Part shown: in pieces, positions 54,283 to 61,731 of the stretch
Layout of the letters: each line of letters starts with the position of its first letter
Position numbering within the stretch: the first letter of the stretch is position 1
Assembly (NCBI RefSeq): GCF_014196055.1
Contig: NZ_JACICY010000009.1
Location: 48,400-112,399, forward strand
DNA from: Novosphingobium hassiacum
Lineage (GTDB): Bacteria; Pseudomonadota; Alphaproteobacteria; Sphingomonadales; Sphingomonadaceae
Direction: 5' to 3'
Length of the DNA: 64,000 bases
The notes under the pieces: model-generated
What the model was told of the DNA's origin: nothing
The model's database searches: none
Seen by the model: the letters and a program-made list of their open reading frames with translations, nothing else
Program-made: the position numbers and the translations under genes

Positions 54283-55626
54283 TTATTCGCCGTGCTTTAA
54301 CGGAGCAAACGTCACCCGAAATAGCGCCCCCCCATCGATCGGCCTTTCGACCGTGATCGCTCCGCCATGCGCCTGAGCGAGCCGCTGGACAATACCGAGG
54401 CCCAGTCCCGCGCCATCGGTCTCGCGGCGGTCCTTGCGCCAGAAGCGTTCGAAAATGTGGGGTAAGTCTTCGTCAGAAATGCTGGGACCATAGTCGCGCA
54501 CGCTGAGTTGCGGCCCGGGCCCGGCGGTGACTACGATCGGCGTGTCGCCTGGCGCATGGGCAAGTGCGTTGTCGATCAGGTTTCGATAGATCCGGTAGAT
54601 CGCTTCGGCATGGCCCAGAGCCCGCGTATCACCCGACGTTTCGAACCGCAGGTCACGCTGGTTTGCAAAAACCTTGGGCGCCATGGCCGCAACAATATCC
54701 CGGCCAATATCGGCAAGATCGACCGGTGTTTCAGGTTCGACTGCCATGGCATCGGCCTGCGCCAGATCAAGCATCTGGCTGACCAGACGCGTCAGGTGCT
54801 GGGTGTCAGCCTGCAGGTCATCACGCAGCGGGCTGGGCGGTAATCTGTCGAGCGAAAGCTGCATGATCGACAGGGGCGTGCGCAGTTCATGCGCAGCATT
54901 GGCAGTGAACCCGCGCAGGATCGCCATCGCCTCATCCAGCCTGGTGAGCGCGCGATTCACCGCCCGCACCAACGTGTTGACTTCGCGCGGCGCAGGCGCC
55001 TCTGATAGTCGTAACAGGACATTGTTGGGATCGAGCGCATCGACTTCGGCTTCTGCGCGCCGCAATGGCTTGAGGACGCGGCGCACGGCGAAGACATTAA
55101 ACACCAGCAATAGCAGCGATAACGGGATTAGCGGAAGCGCGACATGCTGTACGATTTCGTTGGCAATCACGGGCACATAGGGCCGAATGCCATCGCCTTC
55201 GAACTGCATGAACAGCCAGCGCTGTTGCCCGTTCTGCAAGACGGAGCGCACACCGGTAATGCGATAGCCACCGCGAACGCGTTCTCTGCGCGTCCAGTCC
55301 ATGAGCATGCCCGGTGCGGCTCCGGCTCGCAGCGGCGGGGTTGATCCGGCATTAGTGTCCGGATCAATATACCGAGCCGACCAGTGTTCGGCTCCAGGCG
55401 GACCGGCCAGCAGATCCGGTTGCAGGTCCGTGCCCTTTTCGGCCTTGTGCGCTTCGAGAGTCAGCAGTTCTTGCGCCAGTGATTCTGGCTGGCTGCTATA
55501 AGTGAGAACCACGATACAAACATCGAGCAGCGCAAACAGCAGCGTAAAGGCCGCCAAACGTGTCGCGATCTGCCGGAACAATGTCGGCCCGGCTGGACCC
55601 TTCTTGCTGTTGCCTGATCTATCCAT
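54283..55626 (-). CDS. Sensor histidine kinase (island module 3)
   Basis: 447 residues from the ATG at 55626, overlapping the regulator stop by 8 bp. Two helices (about 24-43 and 163-181) flank a 120-residue sensor; HAMP; H-box 'TANAAHELRTPLSIM' with His246; N box 'RNLIDNALAHAPG'; G boxes 'DYGPSISDED' and 'GAGLGLGIV' (D-x-G-x-S in place of D-N-G-x-G). QseC/PmrB-like layout. Signal unknown. Confidence 0.93.
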   Translation of the reverse strand: MDRSGNSKKGPAGPTLFRQIATRLAAFTLLFALLDVCIVVLTYSSQPESLAQELLTLEAHKAEKGTDLQPDLLAGPPGAEHWSARYIDPDTNAGSTPPLRAGAAPGMLMDWTRRERVRGGYRITGVRSVLQNGQQRWLFMQFEGDGIRPYVPVIANEIVQHVALPLIPLSLLLLVFNVFAVRRVLKPLRRAEAEVDALDPNNVLLRLSEAPAPREVNTLVRAVNRALTRLDEAMAILRGFTANAAHELRTPLSIMQLSLDRLPPSPLRDDLQADTQHLTRLVSQMLDLAQADAMAVEPETPVDLADIGRDIVAAMAPKVFANQRDLRFETSGDTRALGHAEAIYRIYRNLIDNALAHAPGDTPIVVTAGPGPQLSVRDYGPSISDEDLPHIFERFWRKDRRETDGAGLGLGIVQRLAQAHGGAITVERPIDGGALFRVTFAPLKHGE

Positions 55627-56305
55627 CAGCGGAAACAGGCGCGAACAGCGCATAGCCGACACCGTGGACGGTGCGGATTTGCACATCAGCTCCCGCAGCT
55701 GTGATCCGTTTACGCAGCCGTGAAATGCACGCTTCCAGCGCGTTCGGCGTGACTTCAGCGTCCATCGAATACAGAGCGCCTTCAAGGGCGGGCTTGGCGA
55801 CAACATGGCCCGCGCGGCGCAGGAGGCACTCGAGCAGATCGACTTCGCGAGGGGTCGCATCAATCGGCACGCCGCCAACCGTCACGGTGCGTTCGGCAGA
55901 ATCCAGAATTACATTGCCGGAGGTGAGCTGTGTGCCGAGCGAGGCACCGGGGCGCCTCAGTAATGCGCGGCAGCGCGCGGCCAGTTCCGGGATCTGAAAC
56001 GGCTTGACCAGATAGTCATCTGCCCCAGCATCAAGGCCGGTGACCCGGTCATCAAGCCCGCCCCGCGCCGTCAGGATCAGGATTGGCATCGTGTCGTGCC
56101 GTCTGCGAAGGCTGCGAATGAGATCGAGGCCATCGCCGTCAGGCAGGCCTAGGTCGAGCAGCATAAGATCATAGTCGTTGATCTTTAGCGCATGTTCGGC
56201 CCCATCGACGGTCTCGCACCAGTCAACGGCAAAGCCTTGGCGGTTGAGCCCTTCGCGTATCAGGCTTGCCAGTCGCGCATTATCCTCAACGAGTAACAGG
56301 CGCAT
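55619..56305 (-). CDS. OmpR-family response regulator (island module 3)
   Basis: 228 residues. Acidic pair in 'LLLVEDNA', Asp51 ('LLLDLGLPDGDG'), 'LVKPFQIPEL', and a winged-helix end 'RTVHGVGYALF'. QseB/PmrA-like. Its start lies 20 bp inside the upstream cytochrome b gene. A degraded copy of its 5' end is present at 47387. Confidence 0.94.
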   Translation of the reverse strand: MRLLLVEDNARLASLIREGLNRQGFAVDWCETVDGAEHALKINDYDLMLLDLGLPDGDGLDLIRSLRRRHDTMPILILTARGGLDDRVTGLDAGADDYLVKPFQIPELAARCRALLRRPGASLGTQLTSGNVILDSAERTVTVGGVPIDATPREVDLLECLLRRAGHVVAKPALEGALYSMDAEVTPNALEACISRLRKRITAAGADVQIRTVHGVGYALFAPVSADG

Positions 56306-56888
56306 GATCGATGTCCGTCCCTTCTGCGGCCCGCTTGTAGCCCGTTACCATCGCCAGTGGGAGGTTTTCCCGGTGTCGGACGCTTTCAACGATCGCGCCG
56401 ATGACATGCAGCGTGATCGCTCCTGTCAGGATATTCGCCGACACTTCATGGAGCGTTTCGACCCAGGCGATACCCCAGAACGCGTCGAGGCCCATCATCC
56501 AGCCGGTCGTGCCAATCGTGGCCAGCAGCACCATGATCAGGACGATCATCGCTGCCCCGGCGGGATTGTGACCGACATAGCGTGGATCGCGATTTTTCAA
56601 CACCGCGCCCATATAGGCCAAAAATCCCTGTGGCCCCGTTACAAAACTGCTGAACCGGGCGTGACCCCGCGCGATGAAGCCCCAGCCTAGCCGCATGGCC
56701 AGCGCCACGACGACGACATAGCCGACATAGATGTGCAGGTCTTCCTCATGGCGAAGGAAAGTCAGGTTTGCGATGACGCCGCCAGCAACAGTCCAGTGAA
56801 AGATACGGACGAGCGGATCCCACACCCTGACCCGCCGGTTCGCCGGGTCAGAGGGGGCTGCAAGCGGAGCGGTGCCGATGTAGTTCAT
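56286..56888 (-). CDS. Cytochrome b (b561/CybB-type)
   Basis: 200 residues. 'RRVRVWDPLVRIFHWTVAGGV' and 'LHEVSANILTGAITLHVIGAIV' carry the axial histidines of this four-helix heme protein. Paralogue of the 53482 gene. It sits between PepSY and the response regulator, so redox state may feed into signalling. Confidence 0.85.
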   Translation of the reverse strand: MNYIGTAPLAAPSDPANRRVRVWDPLVRIFHWTVAGGVIANLTFLRHEEDLHIYVGYVVVVALAMRLGWGFIARGHARFSSFVTGPQGFLAYMGAVLKNRDPRYVGHNPAGAAMIVLIMVLLATIGTTGWMMGLDAFWGIAWVETLHEVSANILTGAITLHVIGAIVESVRHRENLPLAMVTGYKRAAEGTDIDHAPVTR

Positions 56889-56890
56889 GG

Positions 56891-57172
56891 TCAGTCGACG
56901 TTGTTCTGGACGACCGCACCGGTCACCGGATTGAAATACACTTCGGCTCGCTTGCCGTCCCTCGTGTGGGCATAGATTTCATAGCAGCTGCCCGAAACCG
57001 CAAAGACCTTGATGTCGCGATAGCCCATCCGCGCAATCCGCGCCTTCATCTGATCTGGCGTCATCCACCGGGCTTGGGGCAGGGTAGTGCAGACAGGCGC
57101 AGCAACAGCGATAGTGCTGGCTGAAAACGCAGAGGCGGTCAGGACCAGCTTGAGCAAAATGGAGCGCTTCAT
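56891..57172 (-). CDS. PepSY-like periplasmic protein (island module 3)
   Basis: 93 residues from the ATG at 57172. Signal peptide ('SAFSASTIAVAAP') and a PepSY-type domain 'GKRAEVYFNPVTGAVVQNNVD', with two cysteines (about 27 and 64). First gene of the minus-strand operon; cytochrome b starts 2 bp after its stop. Third PepSY next to a two-component system in this window. Confidence 0.8.
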   Translation of the reverse strand: MKRSILLKLVLTASAFSASTIAVAAPVCTTLPQARWMTPDQMKARIARMGYRDIKVFAVSGSCYEIYAHTRDGKRAEVYFNPVTGAVVQNNVD

Positions 57173-57370
57173 GGTACGATCTTTCGTTTTGAGCATCGTG
57201 GCGATGTGCCCGGCCAAATCGAACTGCGCCCCGCCACTGACGAAAAGCTGACGGGTGAATGAAATAGAAATTAGGGGGCCTTCGACTTTAACCAAGCGCG
57301 TCAGGAGCACGTCAGAACTTTGGTCGACATCCCGGCTGTCGCCTCTCTCGGCGCCCCCGGAGACCAGATC

Positions 57371-57847
57371 ATGAAACGCATTCTAATTTCTACGGCAGCT
57401 TGTGCTGCCTCGCTTCTATCGACCAGCGCTATGGCAGCGGCCACCGAAGCGAAGCCACTTTCCACTCAGACCCAGACGAATCTCGAGGCGGCAATGCACG
57501 GCGAAGCCTATGCCAACCTCAAATATCTTCGCTACGCTGATCAGGCAGAAGCTGCCGGTAAACCCGAACTTGCAAGGCTTTTTCGCGAGTCTGCGAATAT
57601 CGAGGCAAACGAACACTTCGATCGCGAAGCTCAGGCACTGCAGCTCGGCGGTGCCAACAGCGCCAATCTAGAGGATGCGATGGCTGGCGAACATTATGAA
57701 AACGTCACCATGTATATCAACTTCGCCAGCCAGGCCGAAGCGGATGGCGACACGCGGGTCGCCGCGATGTTCCGCCAGATCGCAATCGACGAGGGCACAC
57801 ATTACGACTCTTACAAGGCTGCGCTGGCCAAACTGTCCCCCCGCTGA
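57371..57847 (+). CDS. Exported rubrerythrin-like di-iron protein
   Basis: 158 residues from the ATG at 57371. Signal peptide ('AASLLSTSAMAAA'), then a four-helix ferritin-like bundle: 'AMHGEAYANLKYLRYADQAE' (Glu45), 'IEANEH' (78-82), 'AMAGEHYENVTMY' (Glu107, His108) and 'DEGTHYDSY' (Glu141, His144). No rubredoxin domain, so an outside electron donor is needed for peroxide reduction; the nearby cytochromes are candidates. Divergent from the PepSY operon across 198 bp. Confidence 0.85.
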   Translation: MKRILISTAACAASLLSTSAMAAATEAKPLSTQTQTNLEAAMHGEAYANLKYLRYADQAEAAGKPELARLFRESANIEANEHFDREAQALQLGGANSANLEDAMAGEHYENVTMYINFASQAEADGDTRVAAMFRQIAIDEGTHYDSYKAALAKLSPR

Positions 57848-57856
57848 GCCAGCGCT

Positions 57857-57892
57857 CGGTACCGGCTGGCTCGCCCCAGCTGGCCGGTACCG
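57857..57892. terminator. Stem downstream of the rubrerythrin gene
   Basis: CGGTACCGGC (57857-57866) and GCCGGTACCG (57883-57892), a perfect 10-bp stem with inner CTGG/CCAG pairing, 9 bp after the stop. Likely transcription end, though a T-run is lacking. Confidence 0.6.
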
Positions 57893-58137
57893 AAATATAG
57901 CGCCCATGAAACGTTAGGAGTAGGTTATGAGATGCGGGGCGCGTGTCTCGCGAATTATGCTCATGGGATTATCGCCGATATCCTTAGCGCCCGCGCAACC
58001 CCAATTGATGAAATTTGGTAGATTCGATAGATTCGTGCGTTCGCTGTGATAGCTACCTAGAGAGCTACCTAGCGACGATTCACACTAAAATCGTCGCTGG
58101 AACATCGGATTTATCTTGTTGATTTATATGGATATTT
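57893..58137. other. Island right end, non-coding
   Basis: Holds the GCTACCTAG pair (58052-58072) and a hairpin, AGCGACGATT (58071-58080) with AATCGTCGCT (58089-58098). No gene. Confidence 0.6.
58052..58072. repeat. GCTACCTAG direct repeat pair (right copy)
   Basis: Copies at 58052-58060 and 58064-58072, 12 bp apart, ending 65 bp before the tRNA core at 58138; identical geometry to 44410-44430. Candidate integrase arm-type sites. Confidence 0.75.
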
Positions 58138-58213
<76 letters not shown>

Positions 58214-58271
58214 GTACCAGTCAGGGGCGAACCCGTCAGGGGTGCCGCTTGGTGCGCGGCGGGGAAGAGAA

Positions 58272-58316
58272 TGGTGGACGCACTTGGGCTCGAACCAAGG
58301 ACCCGCTGATTAAGAG
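58272..58316 (-). other. Attachment core next to the integrase
   Basis: Third copy of the 45-base tRNA-Lys 3' end. To its right TCCGCATGCGTCC (58341-58353) mimics the tRNA 5' acceptor strand, and GGACCC...GGGTCC with TGATT/AATCA forms an inverted repeat centred on the core edge (58300-58334). Confidence 0.85.
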
Positions 58317-58424
58317 CTGAAATCAGAGGGTCCTTATGCTTCCGCATGCGTCCAAAAACGGCAGAACTCTGCGAATCATCGTCCGTATTGTTCTTGATAT
58401 GTTCGCCAGTATCCACTACAAAAA

Positions 58425-58439
58425 GCTACCTAAGGTAGC
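58425..58439. promoter_or_regulatory. Palindrome at the integrase start
   Basis: GCTACCT-A-AGGTAGC, ending 8 bp before the integrase ATG and overlapping its ribosome-binding region. Same GCTACCT motif as the island-end repeats, so the integrase or an excisionase may bind here and control int expression. Confidence 0.6.
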
Positions 58440-58447
58440 AGGAACAT

Positions 58448-59722
58448 ATGGCGAACAAAGTTGGTTTGACAGATGCTCGGATCGCAGGTTTGAAAGCGCC
58501 TGCAAGCGGGCAAATTGAGGTCGCTGATGGCATCGTGACCGGTCTGCGGCTCCGAATGGGAGCGAGTGGCACCAAAACTTACATCTTGCGTAAGCGCGTT
58601 CAAGGTAAATGGTTGAACGTGACTATCGGGCGGCACGGCCCGAATTTCACTCTTGCCCACGCCCGTCGCAAGGCGCGGGATCTACTCGTCGACGTTGAGC
58701 AAGGCAAAAGCATCGCCAGAAAGCCGGGAGCGAAGAGGAAGGGATCGAAGGGTGTCGGCACTGTCGCTGAGCTATACGAGACATATCTGGCTCAACAGAT
58801 CGTCGGCAAAAAGCGGAGCGCGAAAGAGTTCGATCGGGTTTTCCGCAAGTACATTGAACCTGAGCTAGGCGACCGCCTTGCCGATTCGATCACCCGAAGC
58901 GACGTCAGCCGCTTTGTCGAAAAGATTGCATTCGAGCGGGGCAAGGAGACCCTCACGATGGCGCGCATCGTTTATCGCCATCTCTCGACTTTCTACACTT
59001 GGGCACTCACCAGATTAGAGCATTTGCCAGCCAATCCGTGCCGGGACGCCTGGCGCCCAAAAAGGAGCGAGCCTCGCGACCGGGTGCTCAGCGATCGAGA
59101 GGTCGCTGCACTGTGGCAAGCCGCCGTCGAGGATGGCTATCCGTTTGGTCATCTTGTGCAGATGTTGATTCTCACAGCCCAGCGCCGGGGAGAGGTGCTC
59201 GACGCCACTAGCGACGAGTTCGACTTCAAGGGGAAAGTTTGGACAGTACCAGGAGACAGGGCGAAAAACGGCAAGGCAAACGTGGTGCCTTTATCCGCAC
59301 AGTCCCTCGAGGTCGTCACGGACATCTTCGCGGCCGCCGGGATCGCGCCTGAAGACGCTCACAAGCAATCCCAAATTCTACTGGCATCAAAGGTCACCAG
59401 CACAAACAGTGTCAGTGGTCTGTCAAAGGCCTGGAAGCGGATAAGGGCAAGCGTGGACGAGAAACTCGGCTATGAAGCCGCTCATTTCACCATGCATGAC
59501 ATTCGCCGGACGGTGGCGACGGGACTGCAGAGGATTGGAATACCGCTGGTCGTTTCAGAGGCCGTTCTCAATCATCAGTCCGGCTCGGCAATGGCTGGTG
59601 TCGCCGGGGTCTATCATCGGCATCAGTACACGAATGAAAAACGCGAAGCTCTCGCGCTGTGGGGCAGGGAGGTTCTACTGCTCGTCGCTAAATATTCGCC
59701 GCAGGACAGTCAGGAAGAATGA
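58448..59722 (+). CDS. Tyrosine recombinase integrase (P4/DUF4102 type)
   Basis: 424 residues. N-terminal DUF4102 ('GLTDARIAGLKAPASGQ...GLRLRMGASGTKTYILR'), a SAM-like core-binding domain (about 95-185), and a catalytic domain with Arg in 'TAQRRGEVLDAT' (about 245), 'HDIRRTVATGLQ' (H-x-x-R, about 350-353), 'VLNHQSG' and a Tyr in 'HQYTNEKREAL' (about 394). It recombines the tRNA-Lys core. Confidence 0.94.
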   Translation: MANKVGLTDARIAGLKAPASGQIEVADGIVTGLRLRMGASGTKTYILRKRVQGKWLNVTIGRHGPNFTLAHARRKARDLLVDVEQGKSIARKPGAKRKGSKGVGTVAELYETYLAQQIVGKKRSAKEFDRVFRKYIEPELGDRLADSITRSDVSRFVEKIAFERGKETLTMARIVYRHLSTFYTWALTRLEHLPANPCRDAWRPKRSEPRDRVLSDREVAALWQAAVEDGYPFGHLVQMLILTAQRRGEVLDATSDEFDFKGKVWTVPGDRAKNGKANVVPLSAQSLEVVTDIFAAAGIAPEDAHKQSQILLASKVTSTNSVSGLSKAWKRIRASVDEKLGYEAAHFTMHDIRRTVATGLQRIGIPLVVSEAVLNHQSGSAMAGVAGVYHRHQYTNEKREALALWGREVLLLVAKYSPQDSQEE

Positions 59723-59919
59723 CTCTCCACCCCGAGCCAGTCGGCGCGTATCCGATCCATGCCCGCGACAAGGCCATCAACGGTCACTGTAGATCCGATG
59801 AAGTCCTCACCGACATCTTCTCCTTCGATAATCCAGACATCGTCAGCAACAGTAGTCAGAATCATTCCGCGCCTGCCACGGCTTAATGTCCCCGAGATGC
59901 GTATTCGACCCGCGCTCAC
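59710..59919 (-). CDS. Small DUF5818-like protein
   Basis: 69 residues from a GTG at 59919. 'RIRISGTLSRGRRGMILTTVADDVWII' and 'LIGSTVTVDGL'-like 'FIGSTVTVDGLVAGMDRI' fit the short beta-barrel-like DUF5818 proteins common in sphingomonads. Its end overlaps the integrase end by 13 bp, tail to tail. Function unknown. Confidence 0.65.
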   Translation of the reverse strand: MSAGRIRISGTLSRGRRGMILTTVADDVWIIEGEDVGEDFIGSTVTVDGLVAGMDRIRADWLGVESHSS

Positions 59920-59931
59920 AACGCCCCCCGT

Positions 59932-60591
59932 TCAAAAACGCCAATGGCGCAGCACTTCGCGCACATAGGCCGGCGTCTCGCCATTGCGAGGAATACCGCC
60001 GGCGCGCTCGACGGCACCTGGACCTGCGTTGTAGGCAGCGAGGGCCAGATGAACCACCCCGAACTTGTCCAGCATCTGGCGTAGGTATCGGGCCGCACCC
60101 AAGATGTTCGCCTTGGGGTCGAAGCGATTTGAAACGCCAAGGTCGCGCGCTGTCCCTGGCATCAATTGCCCCAAGCCTGCGGCCCCGGCCTTGCTGATGG
60201 CCAAGGGATTATATCGTGATTCCGTCCATACAAGAGCGTCGAGAAGGCCGCTTGGTAGCGAGTATTGAGCCTCAGCAGCGTAAACATGAGGAAGGTAGCT
60301 GGCCCGACGAAAGCCCGATGGCGCGCTGCTCGGGGGCTTTGGATATCGGTAGGGCAGATAGTTTCGACCTGCATCGGTAGCCGGCGGCTCGGACGAGCCC
60401 GCTGGAGGCATTCTCCAAATGCCGTGTTCGACGAGAAGAAAGCCATCGGTCCCTTCTGCGACGCGGAAGCCATCGGTCCTCGACTCCGATGCAACGGTCA
60501 TCTGAGGGGACTCCAGTTCCTGCGCTTGAGCGGGGAGGGCGAACCCAAATCCTGCCGTTGCCACTGCGGCAACTGCCCATTTCAGTCTCAT
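59932..60591 (-). CDS. Secreted lytic transglycosylase (conjugation-type)
   Basis: 219 residues from the ATG at 60591, which gives a proper signal peptide ('[15 protein letters not shown]'). SLT domain from about 115: catalytic Glu in '[16 protein letters not shown]', '[18 protein letters not shown]' and '[14 protein letters not shown]'. VirB1/TrbN-like enzymes open peptidoglycan for type IV secretion; the context of a mobile element supports that role. Confidence 0.88.
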   Translation of the reverse strand: MRLKWAVAAVATAGFGFALPAQAQELESPQMTVASESRTDGFRVAEGTDGFLLVEHGIWRMPPAGSSEPPATDAGRNYLPYRYPKPPSSAPSGFRRASYLPHVYAAEAQYSLPSGLLDALVWTESRYNPLAISKAGAAGLGQLMPGTARDLGVSNRFDPKANILGAARYLRQMLDKFGVVHLALAAYNAGPGAVERAGGIPRNGETPAYVREVLRHWRF

Positions 60592-60704
60592 TCCCGAATC
60601 CTTTGTTGGTCGAATCGAGAAAGAACATATATAGAACATATCATGTAGGAAAATGAAACGTCAGCGACGCAGAGCGGAGGCTGCGCGGGTGGAGGCACGT
60701 TACG

Positions 60705-61628
60705 ATGGAGATGCCCCCCATGAACCAACACCGATCATCCCAATTCCAAGGCATGCAGATGGAAACCCGCGCACGCAAGATAGTCGAGCAGCTGGGCGGC
60801 ACCTGGTCGCGTTCGCGCGGGATGTGCTGCTGCCCGGCCCACGACGACCGCACTCCTTCGCTAAGCATCACGCTCGGGAAGCGTGCAATTCTTGTTCATT
60901 GCTTTGCCGGCTGCACGAACGAGGCGGTGATAGAAGCCATGGCCGGGCTCGGGATACGAATTGCGGACTTGTTCGATGGCACGAGTGGTCCGATCGTGGC
61001 CGAACCGCGCGAGGAAGTCGCCAATCGGAATGCGCTGAGGCTCTGGCGTGAGGCGTCGACCATCGCTGGCAGCCCCGCCGAGAAGTACCTCGTGTCCAGA
61101 GGCATCACGATTTCTTCGCCGGAGCTGCGTTTCCACCCGCGTATGCCGCTTGGGCCAAAGGGTGCTGTCCGGTTTCTACCCGCGATGGTCGCGGCCGTGC
61201 GCAGTGATGCCGGGATTCTGGCGCTGCACCGCTCCTTCCTCAATCTGGAAAAAAGCAGCTTGGCTTCATTTGATCAGCCCAGGCGTGCGTTAGGCAGTCC
61301 CGGTTCTGGCGCGGTGCGTTTCGCATACCCGGATGAGGGACGCCTTGGACTCGCAGAAGGAAACGAAACGGCCCTCTCAACGATGCAAATGTTCAATGTT
61401 CCCTGCTGGGCGACGCTGGGAAACGAACGCTTCGGCCAGGTCACAATCCCGGAATCGGTGCGCGAGCTGTATCTCTTTGTCGACAATGATGCGGGTGGGC
61501 GCCTTGCTGAAGAGCGCGCGCGAAATGCTTACGCTTGCGAAGGGCGGCTGATTGTCACCAGGCGTCCGCAGCAGACCGGCGATGATTGGAATGATGTGCT
61601 CATGCGCTCAGTCCGAGCTGCGGTCTGA
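60705..61628 (+). CDS. CHC2/Toprim primase-like protein
   Basis: 307 residues; GGAGG nine bases before the ATG at 60705. Zinc-finger-like 'GMCCCPAHDDRTPSLSI...HCFAGC' (about 39-68), then a Toprim domain with 'AEGNETALS' and 'LFVDNDAGGRLAEERA'. Plasmid/phage-type primase of mobile elements. Confidence 0.87.
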   Translation: MEMPPMNQHRSSQFQGMQMETRARKIVEQLGGTWSRSRGMCCCPAHDDRTPSLSITLGKRAILVHCFAGCTNEAVIEAMAGLGIRIADLFDGTSGPIVAEPREEVANRNALRLWREASTIAGSPAEKYLVSRGITISSPELRFHPRMPLGPKGAVRFLPAMVAAVRSDAGILALHRSFLNLEKSSLASFDQPRRALGSPGSGAVRFAYPDEGRLGLAEGNETALSTMQMFNVPCWATLGNERFGQVTIPESVRELYLFVDNDAGGRLAEERARNAYACEGRLIVTRRPQQTGDDWNDVLMRSVRAAV

Positions 61629-61653
61629 ATGTCGGTGAGAGGAAAGCGGGCTT

Positions 61654-61671
61654 GGGGCCTTGTGAGGCCCC
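61654..61671. other. Hairpin between primase and methylase/helicase genes
   Basis: GGGGCCT, loop TGTG, AGGCCCC: perfect 7-bp stem, 26 bp after the primase stop. No T-run; possible terminator or leader structure. Confidence 0.45.
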
Positions 61672-61731
61672 CGGACGGATCCATCTGAACGGACACCCGG
61701 ACAAACCCAGGGCCTCTTCAGGAGGTCTCTC

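Noticed and set aside
58272..58353. A third functional tRNA-Lys gene
   Set aside because: The 5' half is replaced by unrelated sequence with an inverted repeat; only acceptor-like bases remain.
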